Assembly: GCA_964611095.1 (NCBI GenBank)
Contig: CAZSWJ010000001.1
Location: 62,001 to 126,000, forward strand
Length of the DNA: 64,000 bases
Direction of reading: 5' to 3'
From: CAZKJL01 sp964611095
GTDB lineage: Bacteria; Patescibacteriota; Gracilibacteria; Peribacterales; Peribacteraceae
Part shown: positions 17,782 through 25,688 of the stretch, piece after piece
How the letters are laid out: each line of letters starts with the position of its first letter
How positions within the stretch are numbered: the stretch's first letter is position 1
The notes under the pieces: generated by a model
What the model was told of the DNA's origin: nothing
The model's input: only the letters and a program-made list of their open reading frames with translations
Databases searched by the model: none
Made by a program: the position numbers and the translations under genes

Positions 17782-18060
17782 ATGAAACGCGTCTACAGAA
17801 TCGACGAAGACTACGGCAGCGAATACACGCTCAGTGCCATCGAAGCCGATGGAACATCGTCCGACCGAAACCTCACGACGCCGTACGGAACCGTGTACGA
17901 AAGCCTCAAGCAGACGACACAGGGAAAGATCGAAGCGGTCGTTCCGGCCGGCATTTTGGAAGACGTCACCGTCGTTCGTGCGGGGAACGGCTATCTCTCG
18001 GAAGCATTCGCAAAGAAGCATCCGCATCTGGTGCAAGCGTGGCTGAATCAAGCGGCGTAG
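17782..18060 (+). CDS. Small protein of unknown function
   Basis: 92 residues starting MKRVYRIDEDYGSEYTL, predicted beta-rich then helical at the C-terminus (SEAFAKKHPHLVQAWL). No signal peptide or metal motif. It lies 15 bases after the sigma-like gene and 10 bases before the MFS gene on the same strand, so probably co-transcribed. Not recognised. Confidence 0.55.
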   Translation: MKRVYRIDEDYGSEYTLSAIEADGTSSDRNLTTPYGTVYESLKQTTQGKIEAVVPAGILEDVTVVRAGNGYLSEAFAKKHPHLVQAWLNQAA

Positions 18061-18070
18061 ACTGGGCGGC

Positions 18071-19255
18071 ATGAACTCGGCCGTCCGCAGCAACATCGGG
18101 AAACTCTACGTCATTCAGGCTCTCACGCAGGCCCTCTTCGTCATTCCCATCATCGTGCTGTTCTGGAGGTCGCATGGACTCAGCCTCACGGACATCATGC
18201 TGCTGCAGTCGGGGTTCGCGCTCACGATTTTCGTGCTCGAAATCCCCACGGGGTACTTGGCCGACCGCTGGGGCAGAAAAAATACCATCGTCCTGGGATG
18301 TTGCTTCGGTGCGCTTGCGTACCTCACGTACGCCACGGGCACCAACTTTTGGAACTTCATGCTCGCCGAAGTGCTCATCGGCATGGGTGCCAGTTTGCTC
18401 TCCGGGACCATCGAAGCGCTCACGTACGATTCACTCCTCAGCATCGGTGAAGAGAGTTCCTATCGACGCGTCGCGGGCAACCAAGCGTTCTTCGAATTCA
18501 ACACCGAGGCCGTAAGCGGCATCGTCGGCGGACTGCTCGGAGCCGTGAGTTTGGCGCTCCCGCTCTGGCTCACCACGGTGCCCATGCTCGCGGCGATCTT
18601 TGTGTCACTCACGCTCGTCGAACCTCCTCGCCACCGCATGCAGGAGCCCAAGCACTGGCGCGCCATTTGGGACGTGACGGTGCACACGCTGCTCCGTCAC
18701 CGAGGACTCCGCGGCATCACGCTCCTGTACGGACTCATCTCCACGATGTCCCTCATGTTCTTCTGGTTCTTCCAGCCGTACCAGGCCTTGGTCGGCGTGC
18801 CCGTCGCATTGTTCGGCATCACGCATGCCATCACCGTCATCGCCGGTGCGTGTGCCGCAAAAACCGTGCCGTGGTTCGAGAAAAAGGTCGATGATCGCGC
18901 ACTCATCATGATCGTCGCCGCCATCGCCGTGGGTTGTTACCTGGCGCTCAGCTTCCCGCCGGCATTACCGCTCCTCATCTTCTTCGTCATCGAGCGGCTC
19001 GCGTGGCACTTCATGGGGCCGCTCACGCTCGACATGATGAACCGCATGACCACCTCCGACGTGCGCGCCACGGTGCTTTCGGTGCGGTCGTTCGGAGGTC
19101 GCCTCATCTTCGTCTGTGTGTCGCCGTTCGTCGGTGCCATGGCCGATGCGCGGTCCATTCCCTACGCGCTCCTCGTCGCGGGCATCGTGGGAGCGGTCGT
19201 TCTTGCGCTCACCTTCTTTTCGATGCGCACGGTGTGGAAGGAAATCCCCGCGTAA
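18071..19255 (+). CDS. Major facilitator superfamily transporter
   Basis: 394 residues with twelve hydrophobic spans. The loop between helices 2 and 3 reads PTGYLADRWGRKNT, the MFS signature GxLaDrxGRk. Length and layout fit a drug or metabolite exporter/importer; the cargo is not predictable. Confidence 0.92.
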   Translation: MNSAVRSNIGKLYVIQALTQALFVIPIIVLFWRSHGLSLTDIMLLQSGFALTIFVLEIPTGYLADRWGRKNTIVLGCCFGALAYLTYATGTNFWNFMLAEVLIGMGASLLSGTIEALTYDSLLSIGEESSYRRVAGNQAFFEFNTEAVSGIVGGLLGAVSLALPLWLTTVPMLAAIFVSLTLVEPPRHRMQEPKHWRAIWDVTVHTLLRHRGLRGITLLYGLISTMSLMFFWFFQPYQALVGVPVALFGITHAITVIAGACAAKTVPWFEKKVDDRALIMIVAAIAVGCYLALSFPPALPLLIFFVIERLAWHFMGPLTLDMMNRMTTSDVRATVLSVRSFGGRLIFVCVSPFVGAMADARSIPYALLVAGIVGAVVLALTFFSMRTVWKEIPA

Positions 19256-19293
19256 CCCTCTCATCGATCGGTATCTTCTTGTAAGAGAATCGC

Positions 19294-19310
19294 ATTAAGA
19301 ACGTCTTAAT
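19294..19310. promoter_or_regulatory. Perfect palindrome upstream of SLH gene
   Basis: ATTAAGA-ACG-TCTTAAT, seven paired bases around three. It overlaps the first possible ATG (19309) and precedes the second (19333). Its position suits an operator; no T tract follows, so it is not a terminator. Confidence 0.35.
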
Positions 19311-20091
19311 GTCATCTCTTCCCCATTTTTCTATGGTGTATACACGCTCCACGGTCGCTCTGGCCCTTCCGGTCTGCGCACTGCTTCTCTGGATGTCAGC
19401 CGAAGCCGCTTTCGCCTACTTCCCGGACGACATGCCGCGCGGCACAACCGCGTCGTCCATGTCATCGTCTTCTTCCTCCGTCGCTCCGCAGCAGCAACAG
19501 GCCACGCCGTTCTCGGTTCGTCCCTTCACGGACGTTCCCGTCGGCAGCGTCCACTACGACGCCATCGAGTATCTCCGCACGCACAACATCCTCAAGGGTG
19601 ATTACACGAACGGAGAGTTCAACCCCGAAAAGCGCATTCGTCGCGACGAACTCGTCCAGCTCATGACGAGCGAGTTCCTCATGCCCGACCGCGACAACTC
19701 TTGTCTCAACAGGAACGGTACGGGCGCCACGATCTTCAAAGACGTGACGAACGACACCAAGTTCGCACTCGACATCTGCAACGCCAAGGCCGCCGGCATC
19801 ATCCACGGTTACCCCGATGGGTACTTCCGCCCCACGCGCGCCGTGAGCTTCGTCGAGGCCGCCAAGCTCGTCACGCGCATCTTCCAGACGAGCATGGACC
19901 GCCAGGATACGACTGATTCGCGTTGGTACTTCCTGTACGTCAACGCGCTCTCCGAGCGCAACGGCATCCCCATGAGCATCCGCTTCATGGCGCAGCCGGT
20001 CACCCGCGGCGAAATCGCCGAAATGGTGTACCGCGCCAAAACGGACAATCATACCCTGCCGTCCAAGCATTGGAACGATCTGGCTCGTTAA
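19309..20091 (+). CDS. Secreted SLH-domain protein
   Basis: 260 residues. The signal peptide ends AEAAFA, followed by a short Ser-rich stretch and a Gln run. SLH-type modules are FTDVPVGSVHYDAIEYL, FNPEKRIRRDELVQLM, FKDVTNDTKFALDICNAKA and YPDGYFRPTRAVSFVEAAK, covering most of the mature protein. It may anchor at the wall with no further domain. The second ATG at 19333 (MVYTRSTVALALP) makes a more usual signal peptide and keeps the palindrome outside the gene. Confidence 0.87.
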   Translation: MSSLPHFSMVYTRSTVALALPVCALLLWMSAEAAFAYFPDDMPRGTTASSMSSSSSSVAPQQQQATPFSVRPFTDVPVGSVHYDAIEYLRTHNILKGDYTNGEFNPEKRIRRDELVQLMTSEFLMPDRDNSCLNRNGTGATIFKDVTNDTKFALDICNAKAAGIIHGYPDGYFRPTRAVSFVEAAKLVTRIFQTSMDRQDTTDSRWYFLYVNALSERNGIPMSIRFMAQPVTRGEIAEMVYRAKTDNHTLPSKHWNDLAR

Positions 20092-20115
20092 GCTTTCTAT
20101 CATCGCCATTCGAGA

Positions 20116-20140
20116 AGAGGGAGCCATAACTCCCTCTTTT
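20116..20140 (+). terminator. Intrinsic terminator after SLH gene
   Basis: Stem AGAGGGAG / CTCCCTCT with loop CCATAA, then TTT. It begins 25 bases after the stop codon. Confidence 0.75.
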
Positions 20141-20321
20141 GATGTTGATGGACTCCATGAAAAAATTAGATGCTTCAAGGAGAATTGGTTGTCGTTCGTT
20201 CCCTCTGAGAGGAGAGTCGCCGTGTCCGGTCGTATCGATCACGAAGTCATCGATGGTGTCGTGCACATTCGCTGCCGACACCGCTCGCTCTAAATACAAA
20301 GGGAGGGTAGGCTTGCGCCCA

Positions 20322-21317
20322 ATGGCTCTCGCTTTCCTGTTACTCGTCGTCGGTCTCGCACTTCTCGTGAAGGGCGCGGACTGGCTTGTCGACGGCGCAT
20401 CGTCGCTTGCCAAACGCATCGGCATTTCCGATCTTGCCATCGGACTCACCGTCGTCGCATTCGGCACGTCCATGCCGGAGCTCGTCGTGAACGTCACGAG
20501 CAGCCTTTCGGGTGCCACGGACATCGCCATCGGCAACGTCGTCGGCAGCAACACCGCGAACATCCTCCTCATCCTGGGCATTTCGGCTCTCATCACGAAA
20601 ATTTCCGTGCAGACGTCCACGGTCTGGAAAGAAATTCCCTTCGCGCTCCTGGCGTCCGTCGTTCTGTACTTCATGGCGAACGATACGTTGTTTGACGGCA
20701 CAAGCGTCGCTGCCCTCACCCGTTCGGAAGGATTGGTTCTCATCGCATTCTTCTTCATCTTCCTCTGGTACATCGCCGGCATGAGCCGCAACGACCCGTC
20801 CGATGCCGACGCAGGGATCAAGGTACGCGGCTTCTGGGCTTCCGGCGGCTTTGTGCTGGCCGGTCTCGCACTCCTCATCGGCGGAGGAAAACTCACCGTT
20901 GACGGTGCCGTCACCATCGCGGAGGCACTCGGTGTCTCGCAGGCGTTGATCGGCTTTACGATCGTCGCCGTGGGCACATCGCTCCCGGAAATGGCGACGT
21001 CCATCGTCGCGGCGCGCAAAGGCAATGCGGACATCGCGGTCGGCAACATCGTCGGCAGCAACATCTTCAACATCTTCTGGATTCTCGGCGTGAGCGCCGT
21101 CATTGCGCCGCTTCCCTTCCCGCCCGCGATGAACGTGGATCTCCTCGTCACCATCGCGGCCACGATCTTACTGTTCTTCGTGGTGCACAGGGGCTACCTC
21201 CACAAGCGTCTCCTGTTCTGGAGACAGCGAGACAATCACATGCTCGAACGCATCGACGGCGTGCTCATGCTTCTTGCATACGGTGCGTACATCGCGTTCT
21301 TGGCCTGGCGCGGATAG
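20322..21317 (+). CDS. CaCA-family Ca2+(K+)/Na+ or H+ antiporter
   Basis: 331 residues, ten to eleven membrane spans in two homologous halves. The alpha repeats are visible as GLTVVAFGTSMPELVVN with GNVVGSNTANI, and GFTIVAVGTSLPEMATS with GNIVGSNIFNI; the paired Glu residues are the ion-binding sites. The chosen ATG at 20322 follows GGGAGGG; the open frame upstream to 20139 has no membrane character. It probably exports Ca2+ using a monovalent cation gradient. Confidence 0.92.
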   Translation: MALAFLLLVVGLALLVKGADWLVDGASSLAKRIGISDLAIGLTVVAFGTSMPELVVNVTSSLSGATDIAIGNVVGSNTANILLILGISALITKISVQTSTVWKEIPFALLASVVLYFMANDTLFDGTSVAALTRSEGLVLIAFFFIFLWYIAGMSRNDPSDADAGIKVRGFWASGGFVLAGLALLIGGGKLTVDGAVTIAEALGVSQALIGFTIVAVGTSLPEMATSIVAARKGNADIAVGNIVGSNIFNIFWILGVSAVIAPLPFPPAMNVDLLVTIAATILLFFVVHRGYLHKRLLFWRQRDNHMLERIDGVLMLLAYGAYIAFLAWRG

Positions 21318-21428
21318 GCGAAAAAGCATCGACGTCCATTGAAAGAAAAGAGAGCTCATCAGAGGAAAACGCAGCTTTCCTTGATGCCATCATTCAAGAT
21401 TTTCTCGAATGTACTTGAGCAATGGCAT

Positions 21429-21468
21429 CAAAAAAACTCCCCGCTCTCTTCGGGGCGAAGAGAGCGGG
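21429..21468 (-). terminator. Intrinsic terminator of CFI-box gene, copy A
   Basis: 13-bp perfect stem CCCGCTCTCTTCG / CGAAGAGAGCGGG with a three-base loop, followed on the minus strand by GAG and seven T. The copy at 23690-23718 keeps the stem and changes one loop base. Confidence 0.88.
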
Positions 21469-21477
21469 ATACAAGCC

Positions 21478-21960
21478 TCACAAGCTTATTTCTCTCACGT
21501 GCGATGACGAGAGATCAGTCACGACCTTTGCGTAGCGGTCGAGGGCCGTGGTCTTTCGGCCGTGCTCCAAGAGTGAAACGCACGGCCGCACGAGATCGCT
21601 CCACAGTGCGCGGTACTCCTGCTCCGGCAAGCTGCACGCATCGATGCGTGCAATGATCGCGGGGGCGATTCGGTAGTACCGCTGCACGAGTGCGATGCCT
21701 CCGGGAGTCCGAACGACATACTCGTCGCGGAATTTCCGGAGCGTGCGGAGCTCATGGCAATCGTCGGGCAACCCGCGAGTGACGACGCATGCCGTCGTCA
21801 GAAAGCAACAGCCTGGAGGTTCCGCATACTCGTCCCAAACTCTCCCTGTCTGCCGACATATCGTGCAGGGGACGAGCACACTTTCTTGATGGCTTTCGGC
21901 TGGGGCTATGCGCACCCAACCTTTTCCATCGCAGTTCGAACATGGTACGTGCGCACCCAT
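21478..21960 (-). CDS. Zinc-finger plus CFI-box C-terminal domain protein, copy A
   Basis: 160 residues. The N-terminus has DnaJ-type CxxCxGxG motifs (CSNCDGKGW, CTICRQTGRV) for zinc. Residues ~50-115 match the CFI-box C-terminal domain: CFLTTACVV, then LRTLRKFRDEYVVRTPGG and LVQRYYRIAPAI; the usual form is CFIATAAYG. The tail is helical. A ribosome-binding site AAGGAG lies before the ATG. Domain function is unknown; in other bacteria it caps varied N-termini. Paralogue at 23755-24228. Confidence 0.8.
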   Translation of the reverse strand: MGAHVPCSNCDGKGWVRIAPAESHQESVLVPCTICRQTGRVWDEYAEPPGCCFLTTACVVTRGLPDDCHELRTLRKFRDEYVVRTPGGIALVQRYYRIAPAIIARIDACSLPEQEYRALWSDLVRPCVSLLEHGRKTTALDRYAKVVTDLSSSHVREISL

Positions 21961-22110
21961 AGTTCATCTCCTTCAACATAAGCCTGTGATGCCAAGCCCC
22001 TTGCGGGGAACTCCACGATGTAGAGTCAAATAGTAAAATACTATCAAATTTACTTAAGTCAATAAATCACATCATTGATACCGCTATTGATCATTTTTTT
22101 AAAAGCCGTC

Positions 22111-22166
22111 GCGTCAAAGCGACTCTTTTGATGGAAAGGAGAGTCCATGAGAGGAAAACGCAGTTT
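22111..22166. repeat. Partial third copy of the CFI-unit flank
   Basis: Shares ACTCTTTTGATGGAAAGG and AGGAAAACGCAGTTTTCCT with 23573-23632, and a weaker version with 21345-21380. The last part is an 8-bp hairpin with loop GCA, here placed 3' of the DKNYY gene where it could act as a terminator on the minus strand. Confidence 0.75.
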
Positions 22167-22170
22167 TCCT

Positions 22171-23211
22171 TTACTCAGGCTTCTGCCAACTACTAGGGTC
22201 AAAGCCATCCGGACTAACGTTCGGGATCGGTTTTCCGAGATAAAAAACGTGTTTCTTATCTGCGGCAAAGTACTTTTGATCGGGTAGCAAGTGAAATGAA
22301 TTGGTATCAGCATCAACAACAATAAAAGAATTGCATGCCTTTCCTTGTTCGATGAACGCTGAATTTATTACATATACGCGATTTTTGTCTTTTGCATAAT
22401 AATCATTCAGGGCTTGAAATGTTTTTGCATCCGCATTGTTTATGCGGAGCTGATTACATATAACGCTAGTGTCGTCTTTTGCTAGAAAATTTGTGAACAC
22501 TACTACTGACTTTGGTGCCAAAATTGTGAGCTTGCCCTCATAGTAGACATGCATTGAATCATGTGCCCATCCACCTCCTCCACGTATCGAGTTAGTTATT
22601 ATCGTAAAGGTGTAGGGGTTTGCCTCTTTTAAAGGCAGATCATCAAAGTACACTTTTCTTAAATCCGTAGAATACCCTGCATTCAGAATTTTAAATTTTT
22701 TTGCGTTTGCCCCCCTTAAAATTCTGCCCTCAAAAAAAATATTTCGGGGGCTTATGCCATATCGCTCACTCTCTTTAAATTTTTTAGGATCGACGCCTCG
22801 CAACAGGTGCCAAGAAAAATAAACATGTTTTTTGTCTTTCGCATAGCTATCCATTAATTCGAAGCTATCTGGATCAGCTAAGGGCAAAATCTTATCACCA
22901 ACATAAACGTTCTTTGAATCTTTAGCATAGAGATTGCCATATTCAAGTACCTTGAAAGTCGCAGGATTTGCATGGGGTACGAGTGTGAGGCAATCCATTG
23001 TTGGATCTTTTGCAAGGCAAGAGCTCAAATAAACCCTTCCATCAAATTTGTAAAATAAGTACCTATCGTCATAATAATTAAATGGAATATTAAGGGGGAT
23101 TGGAAGCTCTTGCGCTACAATGCTGTTTGGCTTAAATGTGAGTAATAGTAGTGCCATTAACGCAGGAAGGACCCTAAGTTTCTTTGACGTTATGAAGTTC
23201 ATGTAACGCAT
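22171..23211 (-). CDS. Exported DKNYY-repeat protein, AT-rich
   Basis: 346 residues. The signal peptide has LRVLPALMALLLLTF and probable cleavage near VAQ. At least seven repeats of the DKNYY family follow, each like YAKDKNRVYV or YAKDSKNVYVGDKIL, about 35 residues apart, expected to form a beta-repeat structure. The gene and its flanks are clearly richer in A and T than the rest of the window, pointing to acquisition. Start 23211 or 23202. It lies between the two CFI-box units. Confidence 0.82.
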   Translation of the reverse strand: MRYMNFITSKKLRVLPALMALLLLTFKPNSIVAQELPIPLNIPFNYYDDRYLFYKFDGRVYLSSCLAKDPTMDCLTLVPHANPATFKVLEYGNLYAKDSKNVYVGDKILPLADPDSFELMDSYAKDKKHVYFSWHLLRGVDPKKFKESERYGISPRNIFFEGRILRGANAKKFKILNAGYSTDLRKVYFDDLPLKEANPYTFTIITNSIRGGGGWAHDSMHVYYEGKLTILAPKSVVVFTNFLAKDDTSVICNQLRINNADAKTFQALNDYYAKDKNRVYVINSAFIEQGKACNSFIVVDADTNSFHLLPDQKYFAADKKHVFYLGKPIPNVSPDGFDPSSWQKPE

Positions 23212-23576
23212 ATTAGCTCGTATCAGATTGAATTAGGGACTGGATTTGGCCGCCGAAAATCTTATTGGCCATTTTTTGTTATACGTAAGCCAAAAAATGT
23301 GTTCTGTAGTTAAGTAGAACGATATTACAATAAGGGCTTATCTTATTGCAGGATCACTGTGTTGAAATTGAAATGTATATATAAAAAGCACAATCCTTAT
23401 TTCCAATACCACTTGAGTGAGATTTATTGAGACGGTTCTCTTCATTTGCACTGAAATCCTTCACCCCCTTAAGAAGTTTAGTCAGGGTTGGATTATGAGA
23501 AGCCATATGTCGTGCGACGCCATCTACGAGACGGCAAAAAACTGTCGCTTGACGTGGGTCTCGTGGGCCCCACGTC
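23212..23576. other. AT-rich intergenic region without a convincing gene
   Basis: 365 bases between the DKNYY gene and CFI unit B. A minus-strand frame of 74 codons (23354-23578) ends in repeated aromatic and Ser-rich residues and has no ribosome-binding site. A hairpin GACGTGGG / CCCCACGTC lies near 23550-23575. I see no RNA gene. Confidence 0.4.
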
Positions 23577-23689
23577 AAAGCAACTCTTTTGATGGAAAGG
23601 AGAGTCCATCAGAGGAAAACGCAGTTTTCCTTGATGCGATCATTCAAGATTTTCTCGAATGTACTTGGGCAATGGCATCAAAAAAACTC

Positions 23690-23718
23690 CCCGCTCTCTT
23701 CGAGGCGAAGAGAGCGGG
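23690..23718 (-). terminator. Intrinsic terminator of CFI-box gene, copy B
   Basis: Same 13-bp stem as copy A with loop GAG instead of GGG, and the same T tract on the minus strand. Confidence 0.85.
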
Positions 23719-23754
23719 ATAAAACCTCACAGGCTTCCTCCCTTAGTCGTGATA

Positions 23755-24228
23755 TCAGGAGAGATCAGTCACGACCTTTGCGTAGCGGTCGAGGGCCGTG
23801 GTCTTTCGGCCACGCTCCAAGAGTGAAACGCACGGCCGCACGAGATCTTTCCACAGTGCACGGTAGTCCTGCTCCGGCAGGTTGCCCGCATCGATGCGGG
23901 CAATGATCGCCGGCGCGATTCGGTAGTAGCTCTGGACGAGTGCGATGCCACCCGGAGTCCGAACGACGTACTCGTCGCGGAATTGCCGGAGAGTACGGAG
24001 TTCATGACAGTCGTCGGGCAACCCTCGAGCGATGACACATGCCGTTGTCAGGAAGCACCAGCCTTCACTTTTGGCATACTCGTCCCAAACCTTCCCCGTC
24101 TGATGGCAGACAGTGCAGGGGACCTGGCGGTTTCCTGGATTGCTCCGATCTTCATCGCATGCAACTCCCCAGACCTCCCGCTTCCAGCCTGTTCCGTTGC
24201 AGAACGGACACTCTACATACGCTCCCAC
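23755..24228 (-). CDS. Zinc-finger plus CFI-box C-terminal domain protein, copy B
   Basis: 157 residues from the GTG at 24228, which lies after AAGGAG exactly where copy A has its ATG. Zinc motifs are CPFCNGTGW and CTVCHQTGKV, and the loop between them is longer than in copy A. The CFI box is CFLTTACVI, with FRDEYVVRTPGG and YYRIAPAIIARID nearly identical to copy A. The variable N-terminal part against a conserved C-terminal part suggests different binding targets for one shared C-terminal function. Confidence 0.8.
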   Translation of the reverse strand: MGAYVECPFCNGTGWKREVWGVACDEDRSNPGNRQVPCTVCHQTGKVWDEYAKSEGWCFLTTACVIARGLPDDCHELRTLRQFRDEYVVRTPGGIALVQSYYRIAPAIIARIDAGNLPEQDYRALWKDLVRPCVSLLERGRKTTALDRYAKVVTDLS

Positions 24229-24241
24229 GATCGTCTCCTTA

Positions 24242-24342
24242 GAAGTTATGCCTGTGATGCAAAGCCCCTTTCGGGGAACTCCACGATGTAGAGTCAAATA
24301 GTAAAATACTATTAAATTTACTTAAGTCAATAAATCACATCT
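24242..24342 (-). promoter_or_regulatory. Shared promoter and 5' leader of the CFI-box genes (copy B; copy A at 21974-22070)
   Basis: Both genes share about 95 almost identical bases upstream: a TTGACT, an ATAGTA-TTT-TACTAT inverted repeat, then a CCCC-N4-GGGG hairpin. The loop is GCAA in A and GAAA in B, both GNRA tetraloops, so the change keeps the fold. Confidence 0.55.
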
Positions 24343-24350
24343 TTAGGTTG

Positions 24351-24452
24351 TGGCGGAGCCAACGGGACAAAGAACCCTGCGACCTCTTCCGTGACAGGGA
24401 AGCGCGCCTACTTTCAATACCGCACTTCGTGCGGTGCCATCTGAGCTACGGC
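24351..24452 (-). pseudogene. Degenerate chimeric tRNA-Asp copy
   Basis: Keeps the tRNA-Asp 3' end with CCA and the anticodon arm CTTCC-CTGTCAC-GGAAG, but the T-loop is altered and the 5' acceptor strand is incomplete. About 30 extra bases with the hairpin CCGCAC-GAA-GTGCGG sit between D-arm and anticodon arm. It cannot fold as a tRNA. Confidence 0.7.
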
Positions 24453-24463
24453 GATGATGAATG

Positions 24464-24549
24464 TGGCGGAGCCAACGGGACTCGAACCCGCGACCTCTTC
24501 CGTGACAGGGAAGCGCTCTAACCATCCCGCGGCCGCGGGATACGGCTCC
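24464..24549 (-). pseudogene. tRNA-Asp copy with a palindrome in place of the D-arm stem
   Basis: Identical to the intact tRNA from the anticodon arm to CCA and at the acceptor strand. The D-arm segment is replaced by the perfect 18-base palindrome at 24524-24541 (ATCCCGCGGCCGCGGGAT). It is probably not charged as a normal tRNA. Confidence 0.65.
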
Positions 24550-24583
24550 ACAGCAAATAGGCTAATAAAGTGTGTGATGAGAA

Positions 24584-24660
24584 TGGCGGAGCCAACGGGA
24601 CTCGAACCCGCGACCTCTTCCGTGACAGGGAAGCGCTCTAACCAGCTGAGCTACGGCTCC
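24584..24660 (-). tRNA. tRNA-Asp (anticodon GTC)
   Basis: 77 bases. Acceptor GGAGCCG pairs with TGGCTCC (one G-T), D-arm AGCTCAGCTGGT, anticodon stem CTTCC/GGAAG with loop CTGTCAC, T-loop TTCGAGT, encoded CCA. It is the only intact copy of three tandem tRNA-Asp sequences. Confidence 0.93.
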
Positions 24661-24794
24661 ACATACTTGTTCGTCACTAAAACGGTGTCACAAAAGGATC
24701 AAGGCGGCTGCAGATCCTACCGCAGCCCAAGTAGCCTAGCAAATAAGCTCTTTCGTGACAATGCGCCGTGCCGTGGCTACCATGTGCCGCTTCG

Positions 24795-25688
24795 ATGGCT
24801 TTTTCCAATCCCCCAAAGGTCTCCGAATGCGTCAAAGTCCTCGCCGACAGGCGCCTGACGCAGGGCCCCGACGCCTACCGCGTCGACGAAACGATCATGC
24901 ATTTGGTCCGTGCGTACACGCGGAATTTCCTCCGCGTCAGCGGGTGTTTCAATCCGAAGGATCCCGACTGGTACGGCCTCAGTCGCGCCAAGAATGCCGC
25001 AGGTACCTCGGATAGGCACAAGTTTGCGGTGAAATGTTTGGGAGACACGATCGCCACCGCCGCGCTCGTCAAAGAGCTCGCATTCTCTGATCCTCCGATC
25101 AACGCAGACAATTCATTTCAATCCGCCGACCTTGGTAGCGGTACGGGAGTGCTCAGCGTCGGTGCCGCCATCGCCGGACTTCGCGCGGGTGCCAACAAGG
25201 TCATCCTCAACATCATCGATTGCGAAGATCTCACGCTGGGAATGGCAAATGATACGCTTCACTCGGTCGGCAACCACGTGCAGTGCAGACCGATCTACGG
25301 CGACATTACCGATCCGCGTACGTACGACGCCTTGGATATTGATCGCGTGCGTCTCTGGATGAGTGAGACCATCAGCGACGGTACGCCGCCGCTCAAGATC
25401 GTGAACGGCAAAGTCATCTTTACGGAGCATGGTACGCATCGTCACGATATCGATCCGTTCCCGCAGGTCGTGGAATGCCTCACGCAGAAAGTGCCCGAAT
25501 TCTCTGAGCTCGTGACCCGCGGACGCGTCCGTATGTTCCCCGATATCTTCAACGGTCTCTACCAACCGGGGGACAAGAATGTCCTCCGTCTCCTGACGTC
25601 AAAAAGTCATTCCACACATGGGCCGCTCGCCTCCGTTGGCTATGATTTTCGACGATATGAGCCTTTCCACAACGACTCGCGTTGGTAA
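24795..25688 (+). CDS. SAM-dependent methyltransferase-like protein
   Basis: 297 residues from ATG 24795. The glycine-rich motif I is SADLGSGTGVLSVGAAIAGL (~115-134), followed by the acidic strand end IIDCEDLT and a third strand near IYGDITDPRTYD. These are Rossmann methyltransferase features. The N-terminal ~110 and C-terminal ~130 residues match nothing I know. The target could be a small molecule or a nucleic acid. It converges with glgP: their stop codons are adjacent (25688/25689). Confidence 0.6.
   Translation: MAFSNPPKVSECVKVLADRRLTQGPDAYRVDETIMHLVRAYTRNFLRVSGCFNPKDPDWYGLSRAKNAAGTSDRHKFAVKCLGDTIATAALVKELAFSDPPINADNSFQSADLGSGTGVLSVGAAIAGLRAGANKVILNIIDCEDLTLGMANDTLHSVGNHVQCRPIYGDITDPRTYDALDIDRVRLWMSETISDGTPPLKIVNGKVIFTEHGTHRHDIDPFPQVVECLTQKVPEFSELVTRGRVRMFPDIFNGLYQPGDKNVLRLLTSKSHSTHGPLASVGYDFRRYEPFHNDSRW

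Larger units (their letters stand above)
21336..22070. repeat. Duplicated CFI-box unit, copy A
   Basis: Direct repeat with 23577-24342. It holds, in the minus direction, a shared promoter/5' leader, the CFI-box gene, a 13-bp terminator hairpin and an AGGAAAAC-type hairpin segment. The leaders and distal flanks are almost identical, while the N-terminal coding part differs. Confidence 0.85.
23577..24342. repeat. Duplicated CFI-box unit, copy B
   Basis: Direct repeat of 21336-22070 with the same order. Its promoter end stops about 8 bases before the damaged tRNA-Asp copy at 24351. Confidence 0.85.

Noticed and set aside
20139..20321. N-terminal extension of the antiporter
   Set aside because: Polar, with no membrane features; a GGGAGGG site precedes the ATG at 20322.
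23354..23578. 74-codon minus-strand frame
   Set aside because: No ribosome-binding site, overlaps repeat B, and no recognisable fold.
21336..24342. Assembly duplication of the CFI-box unit
   Set aside because: The two copies differ throughout the N-terminal coding part and at many single bases, so they are true paralogues.
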